Of a DNA stretch of 64,000 nucleotides, positions 1 through 8,739 are shown in pieces. The stretch is from DATBVX01 sp963705495 (GTDB lineage Bacteria > Pseudomonadota > Gammaproteobacteria > Steroidobacterales > Steroidobacteraceae). The position numbers were made by a program, and so were the translations under genes. The notes below the pieces were generated by a model that saw only the letters and a program-made list of their open reading frames with translations, did no database searches and was not told where the DNA came from. Location of the stretch: NCBI GenBank assembly GCA_963705495.1, contig CAVPJQ010000025.1, positions 1-64,000 on the forward strand, given 5' to 3'. Positions within the stretch are counted from its first letter, which is position 1. Each line of letters starts with the position of its first letter.

Positions 1-724
1 GGAGGTCCTCCGCTTCTACCGCGACTTCGTCCGCGACGCTCCCGACGAGCTCGGCACGGTCGTGAGGTTCGGCGCCGCACCGCCGCTACCGGTCATCCCC
101 GAGGATCTGCACTGGCGCCAGGTGGTGATGGTCGGTACCTGCTACGCCGGGCCGATCGAGAACGGTGAGCAGGTGCTCCGCCCGCTCCGCGCATCCCGGA
201 TTCCGCTCCTCGATCTGGTCGGACCCACGCCGTACGTGGGATTTCAGAGTGCGCTCGACTCGACCGTCGTCCACGGTTGGAACTACTACTGGAAGTCCAC
301 CCACCTCCCCGAGCTCCGCGACGACCTCATCGACGTGATCGCCGAGCACGCGTTCTCCTGCTCGTCACCGCGGTCGTACGTGGCGATGTTCCATCTGAAA
401 GGGGCGGTGAGCCGAGTGGCCGAGGGCGTGACGGCGTTTGGGAACCGGCAGGCGTCACACGCGATCACCCTCGATGGTGTGTGGCGGCCCGGCGAGGACT
501 TCGGCGACCGCGACACCGCTTGGTCGAGGGAGTTCTTCGCCGCCCTCGGCCGCTTCCGCGAAGGCGTCTACGTCAACTTCCTCGGCGGCGACGAAGACCC
601 CGACAGGGTCCGCGAGGCGTACGGCGACTCCGTCTACGACCGGCTGGTGGACGTGAAGACCACGTACGACCCCGACAACGTCTTCCGCCACAACCAGAAC
701 ATCCGCCCGAGTTATTTGCCCTAA
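1..724 (+). CDS. FAD-linked oxidase, BBE domain end (5' partial)
   Basis: The reading frame is open from base 2 and enters from outside the window. About 240 residues of the C-terminal half of an FAD/FMN-containing (berberine-bridge-like) oxidoreductase are visible. The end carries the BBE-type signature YDPDNVFRHNQNIRP, which in this family packs against the flavin. The N-terminal PP-loop FAD-binding domain would lie upstream. Such enzymes oxidise sugars, alcohols or alkaloid-like substrates; the substrate cannot be told here. Codon use is strongly biased to C in the third position, more like an actinobacterial gene than the genes further right, and an IS30 remnant lies 230 bp downstream, so acquisition by transfer is possible. 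The 230 bp between the two show no gene. Confidence 0.8.
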   Translation, partial: EVLRFYRDFVRDAPDELGTVVRFGAAPPLPVIPEDLHWRQVVMVGTCYAGPIENGEQVLRPLRASRIPLLDLVGPTPYVGFQSALDSTVVHGWNYYWKSTHLPELRDDLIDVIAEHAFSCSSPRSYVAMFHLKGAVSRVAEGVTAFGNRQASHAITLDGVWRPGEDFGDRDTAWSREFFAALGRFREGVYVNFLGGDEDPDRVREAYGDSVYDRLVDVKTTYDPDNVFRHNQNIRPSYLP

Positions 725-955
725 GGCCGCTTGTATGCCGGGCTCGCAGCCGCGGCGAAGATCGATCATAGCGAGAAGTACCGCTCACCGATTCGAAACA
801 CGCCGCAATCGCGCGCATTTTGCGGCACGGACGCGAAGGGATTTTCTATCCGCTAACATGCGCGTCCGGTCTCTAGGCTCCTGTCAGCAATGTCCGTTTT
901 GGGTTGCGGATTCAATTGGTCGATGTAACACCTAGACTCTCAGTGTAGAGGGAGG

Positions 956-1413
956 ATGTTGCCCATGAAGTACCGGACGAGGATCCAGTACACAGAAGCC
1001 GACAAGGCGTTGATGTGGGAACGCTGGCGACAGGGCGAGTCGTTGCGCGCGATCGCTCGGCTCTTCGACCGCAACCATTCTGCGGTTGGTGGGATTCTCT
1101 CGAGGACCGGCGCGGCCCCGATGTCGCTCTTCGTTGGCCTTGGCTTTGGCTGAGCGCGAGGAGATCTCCCGTGGCGCTCGCCACCGACGTGAAGGTCTAC
1201 TTCTGCGATCCGCAGCAACCGTGGCAGCGCGCCTCCAACGAGAACACCAACGGCCTGCTGCGCCAATACTTCCCGAAAGGCATGGATCTATCGGATATTA
1301 GCCAAAGCAAGCTCAACGCCATCGCTTGTAGGCTGAACGAACGCCCGAGGGAAACGCTTGGCTTCGAGACGCCGGCAGAACGCTTTGCCCAATGCGTTGC
1401 GTCGATCGATTGA
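956..1413 (+). pseudogene. IS30-family transposase, internally deleted
   Basis: The first part encodes the IS30 helix-turn-helix region (TEADKALMWERWRQGESLRAI, then ILSRTG). A short stretch in a second frame matches the linker LALAEREEISRG. From about 1171 a third frame encodes the catalytic C-terminus (WQRASNENTNGLLRQYFPKG, ending AERFAQC). An intact IS30 transposase is about 320-380 residues; here the middle, with most of the DDE catalytic core, is missing and the pieces are in three frames. The gene cannot make an active enzyme. Terminal inverted repeats were not securely identified. It is a dead insertion-sequence remnant separating the oxidase fragment from the rest of the region. Confidence 0.85.
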
Positions 1414-1498
1414 AGGCGCAACCCAATGCCGTCGTTCCAGGAAACCTGAGATTTGGCCGTCGGTGCTGCTTCCGCGTTATGCCGCTGTTTTGCGGGCG

Positions 1499-3280
1499 TT
1501 ACTCAGAGCGCTCGCTGCTGACGGCTCGCTGGCCGGGCTTCGCCTCCACCCCGAGGACGCCAGACTTGTTCACGCCATCCATAAGCCTGGCGATGTCCTC
1601 ATCGCGGTAATTCCACATGCGGGACCAGTTCTCGAAGCTTTCGGCAGACCACCCTTGCTCCTCTTTGAGCAACTTGCGCCATTTTTCGAGTGCTTCCTGC
1701 TTGCGGCCGAGCTGGCCGTAGGTCGCGATGTAGCCAATGTATGTCCAAAGGGTTTGTTGGTCCGGGTTCTGCCTGATCATCTCGAGCGCGCGGTCGTAGT
1801 CACCGTTCAAGTAGTAATTTTTGTACATAGTCGCGTGATACCACCCAGCAGCGGCGTCAGCGTTAAGCGCGTTCGCCTTTCTCACCAACGCCACCCCACG
1901 TTGCCAATGTCCCGAGCTGGCGATCATGTGACCGAGAGTGGCCAGGATCTCGGCGTCATAGGGGGCAAGCGCCATCGCCTGCTGCGCTTCATACTCGAAC
2001 AGATCGAGTTGCTTGGTGAAAAAGTATACGGATGCGGCCACCATCCGCGCGCGCGCGTCGGCGGGGTCGAGTTGAACGGCTTTGGCCGCCTGCGCGGTGA
2101 TCTCATCTGGCGGTACTGGCGTCTCATCCAGGCGGAAGACCCAGCCGATCACAGCGAGCCAGGCAAACTCGCGCCTCGCCCGCGCGTTCGTAGGATCGAG
2201 CGCGATCGCCTGACGCAGCATTTCTTTTGCCGAGTGAAAGGTTTCGCGGTTCCACTCCCACAGCATCACGCCGTGCGCGCGCAGAACAAGGTCGTAAGCC
2301 TCAATCTCGTCGGGGCTCTTGCGGGCGGCCGACTCGGCCTCGGTAATCTGGATAGCACCGTATCCACCGGCGATCTTGGCGATGATCTGGCTCACGATCT
2401 CGTCCTGCACGAGCAGGATGTCGGCCATCTCGCGATCGAATCGGTCTGCCCAAACGTGGCTGCCGGTCTGGGTGTCGATGAGTTGCGCCGTGACGCGGAG
2501 GCGGTCGTCGGTGCGCCGGATGCTGCCCTCGAGCACGTAGCGCACCTTGAGCTCTCGTCCGAGCGTGGAAACATCCACCGCCCGGCCCTTGTATTGGAAG
2601 GTTGTGTTGCGCGCGAGTACGCGCAGGTCGCGCGTCCGTGACAGCTCGGTCACGATGTCCTCGGTCAAGCCGTCGCTGAAATACTCCTGCTTCGGGTCGC
2701 CGCTCAGATTGACGAAGGGGAGGACCGCGATCGCCGGGCCTTCGGGCACGTCGAGCAACGCGCCCTCGGCCGCTCCTCCGGGTGCCGGTACCCAAAGGTC
2801 GCTGTAGTGCCACGCACCGACCGCGCCCAGTATCAGGATCAGTGCCAGGGCCGGCACGGTTATCCGCCATCGCATGCGGCGCTTCGACCGCGCTGACGAA
2901 GGCCGCTCGGCTATGAGCCTCTGCCGAAACTCGATTAGCGGCGCGTACGTGCCCTTTGGCAGAGCAATGCTAATAGGAGCGTTTTGGCCGTCGGCCTCAT
3001 AGTATTCGCGAAGCCTATCTCGCAGTCGCGCGGCCTCGTTGCGCACGATCGGGTCGACCAGGGGGTCAAACGTCTTGGGGCGATCGAAGACCTCGAGAGC
3101 GACGTTGTAGCCCTTAAGCCGCTGACCGCGGCCGGCAAGGGTTTCGTTGACGATGTACTCTAGGAACCGCTGCCGGCGCTTCGACTGGTGGAACGCCCCG
3201 CTCTTAAGGATGCGGTCCAGTTGTTCGCGAACGGCCTTCTGGTCGGATTCGCTCCAGCGATTGAGCGAAATTTCCGTCAC
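1499..3280 (-). CDS. Membrane-anchored winged-helix / TolB-like / TPR protein
   Basis: A protein of about 593 residues. Residues 1-120 resemble the DNA-binding-like N-terminal domain of the CadC-type or cyclase-associated family (SESDQKAVREQLDRILKSG, FDPLVDPIVRNEAARLRDRL). A basic stretch and one membrane segment follow (about 130-152). Next comes a FlgO/TolB-N-like domain (AIAVLPFVNLSGDPKQEYFSDG, YVLEGSIRR) and then TPR-like repeats to the end. These proteins are usually inner-membrane regulators or sensors; the ligand is unknown. I place the start at the GTG at 3278-3280 because the family begins at this sequence and a GGAG lies just upstream; an ATG 39 bases further upstream is also in frame. 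A second, truncated family member lies at 11721-13331. Confidence 0.8.
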   Translation of the reverse strand: MTEISLNRWSESDQKAVREQLDRILKSGAFHQSKRRQRFLEYIVNETLAGRGQRLKGYNVALEVFDRPKTFDPLVDPIVRNEAARLRDRLREYYEADGQNAPISIALPKGTYAPLIEFRQRLIAERPSSARSKRRMRWRITVPALALILILGAVGAWHYSDLWVPAPGGAAEGALLDVPEGPAIAVLPFVNLSGDPKQEYFSDGLTEDIVTELSRTRDLRVLARNTTFQYKGRAVDVSTLGRELKVRYVLEGSIRRTDDRLRVTAQLIDTQTGSHVWADRFDREMADILLVQDEIVSQIIAKIAGGYGAIQITEAESAARKSPDEIEAYDLVLRAHGVMLWEWNRETFHSAKEMLRQAIALDPTNARARREFAWLAVIGWVFRLDETPVPPDEITAQAAKAVQLDPADARARMVAASVYFFTKQLDLFEYEAQQAMALAPYDAEILATLGHMIASSGHWQRGVALVRKANALNADAAAGWYHATMYKNYYLNGDYDRALEMIRQNPDQQTLWTYIGYIATYGQLGRKQEALEKWRKLLKEEQGWSAESFENWSRMWNYRDEDIARLMDGVNKSGVLGVEAKPGQRAVSSERSE

Positions 3281-3389
3281 GCTCCAACTCCAAACCTGCC
3301 GAAACCGCCAGCCCCGCAAGCCTCGGGGTACCGTCTGATACCGTCACATACTACTACCAGCCGCAACGGCCTGTCAGGCTTGAGCCGTC

Positions 3390-3863
3390 ATGAACCCAAA
3401 ACAGCTGTTCATCGCCGTGCCCATAGCGCTACTCCTGATTGGCAATGGCGGGGCAAGCGCCGGCAAGACCGTGGAACAAGCGGGCGCCCTGGTATGTGTG
3501 GTTGACAAGTGGGACGAGAAGGAGCCGGAAAAAGGACGCAAGCTGGTCGACGCTGCCCTGCGATGCGTCGCCGTCCCCGACGATCCCACCGCACCGAAAT
3601 ACTCAGAGGACTGCGTAGCAAAGTTCGAATACATGTCTGATGGCAGCTGGAAGGGCAGCGGGACCTGCACTTTCAACTTCATGGATGGCGACAAGATGTA
3701 CGACACGATTGAGGAGGGTTCGCACCTCAAGGAGTACTCGTACAAAATCACCGGGGGCACCGGAAAATACCGACGCGCCAGTGGCGGTGGCACGTACACA
3801 TACGAGAGCCTGACCGACACCCTCTCCGGCGGCAGATACAAAGGCAAGCTGCTACTGCCCTGA
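3390..3863 (+). CDS. Small exported protein of unknown function
   Basis: 157 residues with a clear signal peptide (residues 1-25, hydrophobic core AVPIALLLIG, cleavage near GGASAG). The mature part has three or more cysteines and ends with repeated glycine-rich beta-like segments (YKITGGTGKYRRASGGGTYTYE), reminiscent of dirigent / allene-oxide-cyclase-like barrels. That resemblance is weak and should not be read as a function. It is probably periplasmic. It stands alone, transcribed away from the TolB-like/TPR gene to its left. Confidence 0.65.
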   Translation: MNPKQLFIAVPIALLLIGNGGASAGKTVEQAGALVCVVDKWDEKEPEKGRKLVDAALRCVAVPDDPTAPKYSEDCVAKFEYMSDGSWKGSGTCTFNFMDGDKMYDTIEEGSHLKEYSYKITGGTGKYRRASGGGTYTYESLTDTLSGGRYKGKLLLP

Positions 3864-3969
3864 GACGCACGTCGGGCGCGATGAGCGACGGCGTGGCTAC
3901 AGACGCTCGTGCCCGAAAGCGGGTGCCACCGTGAATCTCGCGACGAGGCGCGGCGAGTCGGAAACCCCG

Positions 3970-4446
3970 TTAGTCCTCCACCTCGAGCTTCTTCCTCTTC
4001 CGTGGTAATCGTATCCGGCGCCAGGCTGGCAAGAAGAATCTCTTGCCTCCGTCAAGGACAACGAGGTTGTTGGTCTTTGTACCGTCCGCATCGAAAAACG
4101 TCCCGGTACAATCCGGATCGACCGTGTAGCTTCCGCTCGGCGGGAAATTGGCCCAGTCTCGGATTTCACCGTTGGTGCTTCTGGTCGAGCGAATGCGGCC
4201 GCGCGTCCCATCTCCGTTAAAGACGTCAATGCCAATCTGGGCGATAGGGCCGCCTACGACATTGTTCACGCCCGTCCTGCGGAAGGCATAGGTCCCTTTG
4301 AGGCTGGCAACGCTGCAACCGCGATCATGGGCATGAACTTTGATGACGGCCGGCGTGGCATGAGCCTTTCGAGCTTGATACAGCGCTGTGACCATGATTG
4401 CGGCGCTGAGCAGTGCTGCCCAAGTCATTCTTCTTTGCATTTGCAT
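3970..4446 (-). CDS. Small exported protein, C-terminus possibly frameshifted
   Basis: 158 residues beginning MQMQRRMTWAALLSAAIMV, a signal peptide, after a strong AAGGAG ribosome site 6-8 bases before the ATG. The mature part contains a segment typical of small secreted bacterial proteins of unknown role (SLKGTYAFRRTG, GSYTVDPDCTGTFFDADG). The last 20 residues are strongly basic (LPRKRKKLEVED) and look out of place. In another frame the same bases read ILLASLAPDTITTEEEE, a more usual ending for this family, so a one-base shift near 4045 is likely. No function is assigned. Confidence 0.5.
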   Translation of the reverse strand: MQMQRRMTWAALLSAAIMVTALYQARKAHATPAVIKVHAHDRGCSVASLKGTYAFRRTGVNNVVGGPIAQIGIDVFNGDGTRGRIRSTRSTNGEIRDWANFPPSGSYTVDPDCTGTFFDADGTKTNNLVVLDGGKRFFLPAWRRIRLPRKRKKLEVED

Positions 4447-5203
4447 GTTCTTCTCCTTAACAAAGTGGCTCGGAGGCGCTTCTGGCCTCAGCTACAAACA
4501 AGACCTGACCGGTGCTTGCCGACGTCTCGAGGTCAAGAGGCGGCGGCGATCGCAAAGGAAGTTCCGAGAACTGCAAGCCCGCCAGCAACGCTTAAGGTGC
4601 GCATGATGGGGCCCCTTGGGTGACCAATGGCCGCGTCTGTTTGACTTCGACGCAGTGATTTTCTTGGACGCTGCTCGAGAGAGGCTACGCTCGATCAAGG
4701 TCCGCCACCATCGGAGCAAGCCGCTGGTAGCCCTCAGATACGTTAAATCTCGTTAATGACGCTGCCCACCTGACGCGGAATCCTGCCCGGGTTCGAGCAC
4801 GCGTGGCTTGGCTAGACGCGGCAAGAACAATCGACGCACCCGTTGGGGATTTGCTCGCTCTTACCGATAACGACCGTGAGTGATCCGATGATTGCGCGCA
4901 TCGGGCAGATTTGTTTTCCCGGCAAATCCGCGCAATTGAATATCAATGAATTCAGGGGTGTTCGAAATCCAACTTGGACCCCCGTTACCAATTCTTGACT
5001 AAGGCCTCGGCGCGAACCGCCGGGGCCTTCTTCATTGTGTCCACTATTGGGCCGCCTGCGAACATTCCGCTGTGCAGCAGCCGGGATCTCGCAGAAATAC
5101 TGTCGCACTCACAGCTTTGGAAGAATGGTGGTCTCCCTCCAAATGCGCTAGGTTGGTCAGTCGACCGCCAAAACAAGGCCTCACTCGTTGACGGAGGTGG
5201 ACC
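4447..5203. other. 757-bp stretch without a convincing gene
   Basis: No conserved coding sequence was recognised on either strand. On the minus strand 4604-4533 could encode a 23-residue hydrophobic peptide (MRTLSVAGGLAVLGTSF...) that resembles an isolated signal sequence, but it has no good ribosome site and nothing recognisable follows in any frame. A hairpin terminator lies at 5001-5034. The 3' end of the gap holds the ribosome site of the GYD protein. Confidence 0.4.
5001..5034 (+). terminator. Hairpin terminator-like element, copy 1
   Basis: A 12-bp stem, AAGGCCTCGGCG against CGCCGGGGCCTT with one G-T pair, encloses a short CGAAC loop and is followed by a T-rich TTCTTC. A near-identical element lies at 5605-5637, so the two bracket the GYD gene. 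No coding gene ends directly before this copy, which raises the chance that it ends a small transcript or is left over from a lost gene. Confidence 0.55.
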
Positions 5204-5557
5204 ATGGCAACGTTCATCAGCCTTCTAAACTTTACGGATCAGGGGATCCGGAACGTCAAGGACTCGCCGGCTCGGCTCGAAGCGTTCAAGGCGATGGCTG
5301 AAAAGCTCGACGTAACGGTGAAGAGCGCGTATTACACCGTCGGGAATTACGACATTGTGATAATCACAGAGGGCACCGATGAAGCGGCTACGACTGCGCT
5401 GCTGAAAGTGGGCTCGCTCGGCAACGTGCGAACGCAGACGTTGCGCGGCTTTTCTGTAGACGAGATCGAAGAAAATCATCGGCAAAATACCGTAGGCCCT
5501 GCGGCCGAGTCTCGGGAACGCAACCAGAACGAACGTGCGGGCGAGGGTGAGCTTTAA
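5204..5557 (+). CDS. GYD domain protein
   Basis: 117 residues. Residues 1-93 match the GYD family (FISLLNFTDQGIRNVKDSP, AYYTVGNYDIVIITEG, SLGNVRTQTLRGF), small dimeric alpha/beta-barrel-like proteins found singly in many bacteria, with no assigned reaction. The last 25 residues are polar and probably disordered. The ATG is preceded by GGAGGTGGACC, an ideal ribosome site, which fixes the start. The gene is a single-gene unit bracketed by two similar hairpin terminators. It has no signal peptide and should be cytoplasmic. Confidence 0.85.
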   Translation: MATFISLLNFTDQGIRNVKDSPARLEAFKAMAEKLDVTVKSAYYTVGNYDIVIITEGTDEAATTALLKVGSLGNVRTQTLRGFSVDEIEENHRQNTVGPAAESRERNQNERAGEGEL

Positions 5558-5973
5558 GCGACGTCGGAAATAAGGCGAATCCCGCCCCCCGCTACCACTT
5601 CTCTAAAGGCTTCGGCGCGAACCGCCGAGGCCTTTTCATTTGTCGACGAAGCGAAAACTTAGCGCATTTCCACGTGGGATGAAATCAATGGTGTGCGAAA
5701 CGCCAGGCTCGACGCATGTCACTCGGCAGAATCGTCGCGCACATCACCTGTGAGCGATCACGCGGGTGAGGTGAAGCTTGATCGGGGCCTCGACGTCCTG
5801 GCGCGACCATGCCGAAGCCGCACGGCCGAATGCTCGGCGCACATCTGGCGCGAGTAGGTAGATCTATACGAAGCGCCAGCAACAACACTTCGGCGCACAC
5901 TAGTAAACGCGCCCTCATCATGTGTTTGAGGGCGGTCGTCGAGCGACGAAGCTCTGATATGAGGAGAAAGATC
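5558..5973. other. 416-bp intergenic stretch
   Basis: It contains the second copy of the hairpin terminator (5605-5637) and, at its right end, the ribosome site GAGGAGAAAGATC of the next gene. I see no coding sequence with recognisable features in the rest. A promoter for the next gene must lie here but none is clear by eye. Confidence 0.45.
5605..5637 (+). terminator. Hairpin terminator, copy 2, after GYD gene
   Basis: The stem AAGGCTTCGGCG / CGCCGAGGCCTT is closed by the same CGAAC loop as copy 1 and followed by TTTT. It lies about 50 bp after the GYD stop codon and fits an intrinsic terminator for that gene. Confidence 0.8.
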
Positions 5974-6262
5974 ATGACCAAGGTAATCCTTACGGCGCAG
6001 GTGAAGAACGGCGACGCCTGGGAAAAGGCCTTTCGCACTCACGGGGACCTCTTCAGAGAGTCAGGGCCGAGCAACAAGTCCGATTTCGTATAGCACGAGG
6101 GCGGGGAACGAAGTCGCCCTGTGCTCGGAGGTTGCCGACGTCGATGCCTACCGGAAGATGGTGGACTCGCCAGAGACCGTCGCGGCAATGGAGCAGGATG
6201 GAGTCAAGCGGGAGACCGTAAAGCTCTTCGTGCTGGAGAAGGAGCTCCGTTTCCAGCTCTGA
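5974..6262 (+). pseudogene. Small ABM-like / DUF protein, one frameshift
   Basis: The first frame reads MTKVILTAQVKNGDAWEKAF and on to a TAG at 6091. A second frame, +1 relative to the first, gives SQGRATSPISYSTRAGNEV and continues DVDAYRKMVDSPETVAAMEQ to a TGA at 6260. Joined near 6058, the two make one plausible protein of about 95 residues of the small antibiotic-monooxygenase-like ferredoxin-fold type. A good ribosome site (GAGGAGAAAG) precedes the ATG. The coding quality on both sides of the break suggests a recent or artefactual one-base change rather than old decay. Confidence 0.65.
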
Positions 6263-6314
6263 ACGACTGTTGAGCTGACGAGGGAGGAATCAGCAGTGTT
6301 GTGCGCGAACCGAT

Positions 6315-6345
6315 GGGGCCGCCTGCCGTTGGGGCGGCCTTTTTG
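6315..6345 (+). terminator. Intrinsic terminator
   Basis: The 7-bp GC stem GGCCGCC / GGCGGCC has a loop of about nine bases and a following run of five T. It lies about 50 bp after the stop of the frameshifted small gene and separates it from the next gene. Confidence 0.8.
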
Positions 6346-6423
6346 TTATGTAACGTCCATTTGCACATTGCCACGCGGACAGCGCGTAATGGCGGCAAGA
6401 ACAAAAACAAAGAGGGGGTGGCT

Positions 6424-6711
6424 ATGCAATCCGATGCACCGAACGTCACCGGTGTGCGCCGAGCGCCTGTAGATAGACGGACTAACCAGCGAGAAGGCGC
6501 AGAAGGTATCTACCGCACGGTGTCGTCGCTGGACATGCTACCGACAGGTGCCCAGAAGCATCTTGCGGTCGTGTTTGAGTGGGCCATCGACGGCATTCGT
6601 CGTCAGATCGAAATCAATCGCACGCCTGAACTGGAAGCTTTGCACGGCGCTTACACATACGCTCACGACGTCCTGGTTGCGACGCTGCGGAAACCGAGCG
6701 TCGGCAGTTAG
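6424..6711 (+). CDS. Small protein of unknown function
   Basis: 95 residues from the ATG at 6424, which follows GAGGGGGTGGCT and so has a good ribosome site; upstream in-frame starts overlap the terminator stem and are rejected. The sequence is hydrophilic with an alpha-helical central region (LPTGAQKHLAVVFEWAIDGI) and no signal peptide or membrane segment. I do not recognise a family. It is a single gene bracketed by intrinsic terminators at 6315 and 6798. Confidence 0.55.
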   Translation: MQSDAPNVTGVRRAPVDRRTNQREGAEGIYRTVSSLDMLPTGAQKHLAVVFEWAIDGIRRQIEINRTPELEALHGAYTYAHDVLVATLRKPSVGS

Positions 6712-7032
6712 ATCTTTACCAGCGGTAAAGAACGCAAGGTCCCGCGATCGCGCTCGGCTAGGACGACTAGTCCCGCGCTCGCTACCAGTCACGTCTGGAA
6801 ACCCCGGCTTCGAGCCGGGGTTTCTATTTGTCGTGTTGGTCGAGGAGCAGGGGAGCTTTAGAGTGAGCCGATCCGGCTTCCATCCGTAATTCAACGTCCG
6901 CGAAGTCCCCCGCCGGTATCGATCCCGTCTCAACGAGGGCAACATAGACAACGAGACGCACGGCACCCAACGAACGGTGCCCGTCACCTAAGCACGCAAA
7001 ACGGCGGCGCGTCACGCCCGGAGAGGTGATCC
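6712..7032. other. 321-bp intergenic stretch with terminator
   Basis: It contains the strong hairpin terminator at 6798-6828 and, at its right end, the ribosome site GAGAGGTGATCC of the next gene. No coding sequence was recognised between them. Confidence 0.45.
6798..6828 (+). terminator. Strong intrinsic terminator
   Basis: A perfect 12-bp stem (GAAACCCCGGCT / AGCCGGGGTTTC) has a TCG loop, and the distal arm runs into TTTCTATTT. It is about 85 bp after the preceding gene and is the most stable hairpin of this small-gene region. Confidence 0.85.
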
Positions 7033-7528
7033 ATGAATCTTGATCGAGTGAGCCAGGGTGTACAGCTCGCGGCCAACGTTGGCGTCATCCTGTCCATAAT
7101 GTTTCTCGCCTACCAGATTGGCGAGCAACGCGAGCTGATGAAGGCGCAAACCCGCACTGCGATCTCCTCGGAGGTCATTGGGCTGCTGGTCTCGGAGGCG
7201 ACCGACGAGGCCCTCTTGAGCGCGGAGCGTCGCAGCAACGACGGCGAAGAGCTCTCGCCCCGGACGATCAGTTTCGACTGGATCGGCTATCGCGCGCCTA
7301 CTTTCGCTACTGGGAAAACGCGCACTACCGGTGCCGCAAGCGGGCTGTACGACGAGTAGCGGAGTTCGCCAGGGAGCGCGCAAAGCCTGGAAGGACCGAT
7401 TGAGCCGTCCAGGGGTCGCGGCAATCTGGTGCGAGGTGGTGGAGGGGTATTCACCCGAGTTCGTAGCGGAGATCGAGCGCCTCTTGCCCTCAGGTTCCAG
7501 TTGTGCCAAAGGGGCCAACCCGCGCTAA
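7033..7528 (+). pseudogene. Membrane-anchored hypothetical protein, several frameshifts
   Basis: The start MNLDRVSQGVQLAANVGVIL follows a good ribosome site and gives one N-terminal membrane segment and a soluble part. After about residue 80 the conserved sequence jumps frame repeatedly: LSRAYFRYWENAHYR in one frame, SGLYDE in the first, AEFARER in another and KAWKDRLSRPG to IERLLP in the last. Read together they resemble a common small membrane-tethered protein of proteobacteria with no known role. At least three single-base changes within about 100 bp make this either a decayed gene or a poorly resolved piece of sequence. Confidence 0.6.
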
Positions 7529-7642
7529 ACGTCCACGAAGCATGGCCGCGTCGACGTGGAGCCCAAATGTTCGGGGTCTGTCGATTTGGCGCCGTCTCGG
7601 TCGTCGTATAGATGTAAGCCAACACCAACTCTGGGAGTCGAT

Positions 7643-7995
7643 ATGCGCTTCATCAGTATTTTCATGCACCAACCCAGCAACCGAGCGCCAACGGAGGCCG
7701 AGATGGCCACGATGGGCAAAACTCGTCGAGCAGGGCATGAAGGCGGGCTGGCTGCTCGCGACGGAGGGCGTGAGTTTCGGCGCGACGGGCATTCGCGTCC
7801 CGCAAGAACGCGGGCGGGAAGGACGAGGTCACCGACGGCCCGTTCGCCGAGGCCAAGGAGGTCCTTGGCGGCTATGCACTGCTCAAAGCCGGGTCGAAGG
7901 AAGAAGTCGTCGAGTCCACGCGGGGGTTCCTCGAGGTCGCCGGCCAAGGGACCTGCGAGATCTACCAGCTCTACGAACCACCCGCCGCCGGCTGA
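7643..7995 (+). pseudogene. YCII/DGPF-domain protein, two frameshifts
   Basis: Frame one begins MRFISIFMHQPSNRAPTEAE. After an extra A in the AAAA run at about 7710 it continues in the next frame as LVEQGMKAGWLLATEGV. A second shift at CCC near 7800 leads to a third frame with EVTDGPFAEAKEVLGGYALL and a tail ending CEIYQLYEPPAAG. The DGPF signature and length (about 117 residues) identify a YCII-related dimeric alpha+beta protein, often found near ECF sigma factors; none is nearby. Both breaks sit in homopolymers and the rest is well conserved. An intact member of the same superfamily is at 41637-42035. Confidence 0.75.
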
Positions 7996-8189
7996 GATCG
8001 GTGCGCGATGGACTCGGGCCCTTTGGGGGCCAACCCCAAGGGGACTGCGCACGCGATCCCCGCTCGCGCCAGCGGTCACTCGGTCGCTTCTCCAGAGTCC
8101 CAATGTTCGATGGCGTACCGACAGCCGCTGTCTAGCGGGCGGAAAATTGAGCGTCAGGTAACGTTACAGCCAAGGTAAGGAGGAGTTCG

Positions 8190-8673
8190 ATGCATACTCT
8201 GTTGCGGACAATCATTCTCGCGGCAATGACAGCGATGCTCGTGCCTGTGAGCCAGGCACTGGCCCAGGGAGCTGATCCCTCAAACGGAACTTGGGTACTC
8301 AACCTCGAGAAATCGAAGTTTGATCCCGGTCCCGCACCGAAAGAGCCAGACGCGGACCTACGAGGTCGTCGGCGGAGTCGTCAAGATGAGCGGCAAAGGA
8401 GTTGACGCCGAAGGTAAGGACACACAGATGAATTTCACCGGCAGCTTCGACGGCAAGGACTTCCCCACTACTGGCAATCCGGATGCGGATACGATCTCGC
8501 TGAAGCGCATCGACGATTCAACTGTCGAGGCGACGCTAAAGAAGGCCGGTAAAGTAGTCAGTACCAGCACGCGCGTGATCTCCAAGGATGGGAAGGTGTT
8601 GACGATCAAGGGGAAGGGGACGAATGCAAAAGGCGAGAAATTCCAAAACACGATGGTGTTTGACAAGCAATAG
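8190..8673 (+). pseudogene. Exported small beta-rich protein, one frameshift
   Basis: The start follows AAGGAGGAG. Residues 1-26 form a signal peptide (ILAAMTAMLVPVSQALAQG), then NGTWVLNLEKSKFDPGPAPK. One base too many near 8340 breaks the frame; the next frame continues SQTRTYEVVGGVVKMSGKG to TMVFDKQ. The joined protein of about 160 residues belongs to a widespread family of small periplasmic proteins of unknown function with the pattern NGTW-N--KSKF-PGPAPKS-TRTYE. Ser or Gln residues straddling the break align perfectly, which argues for a one-base sequence error or a very young mutation. Confidence 0.7.
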
Positions 8674-8739
8674 GACGCTGTAATTTAAAGCGGAGTGCCC
8701 CGGCACCGCGAGGTGTCGGGGCGCGCCTCTCCTGCAACC

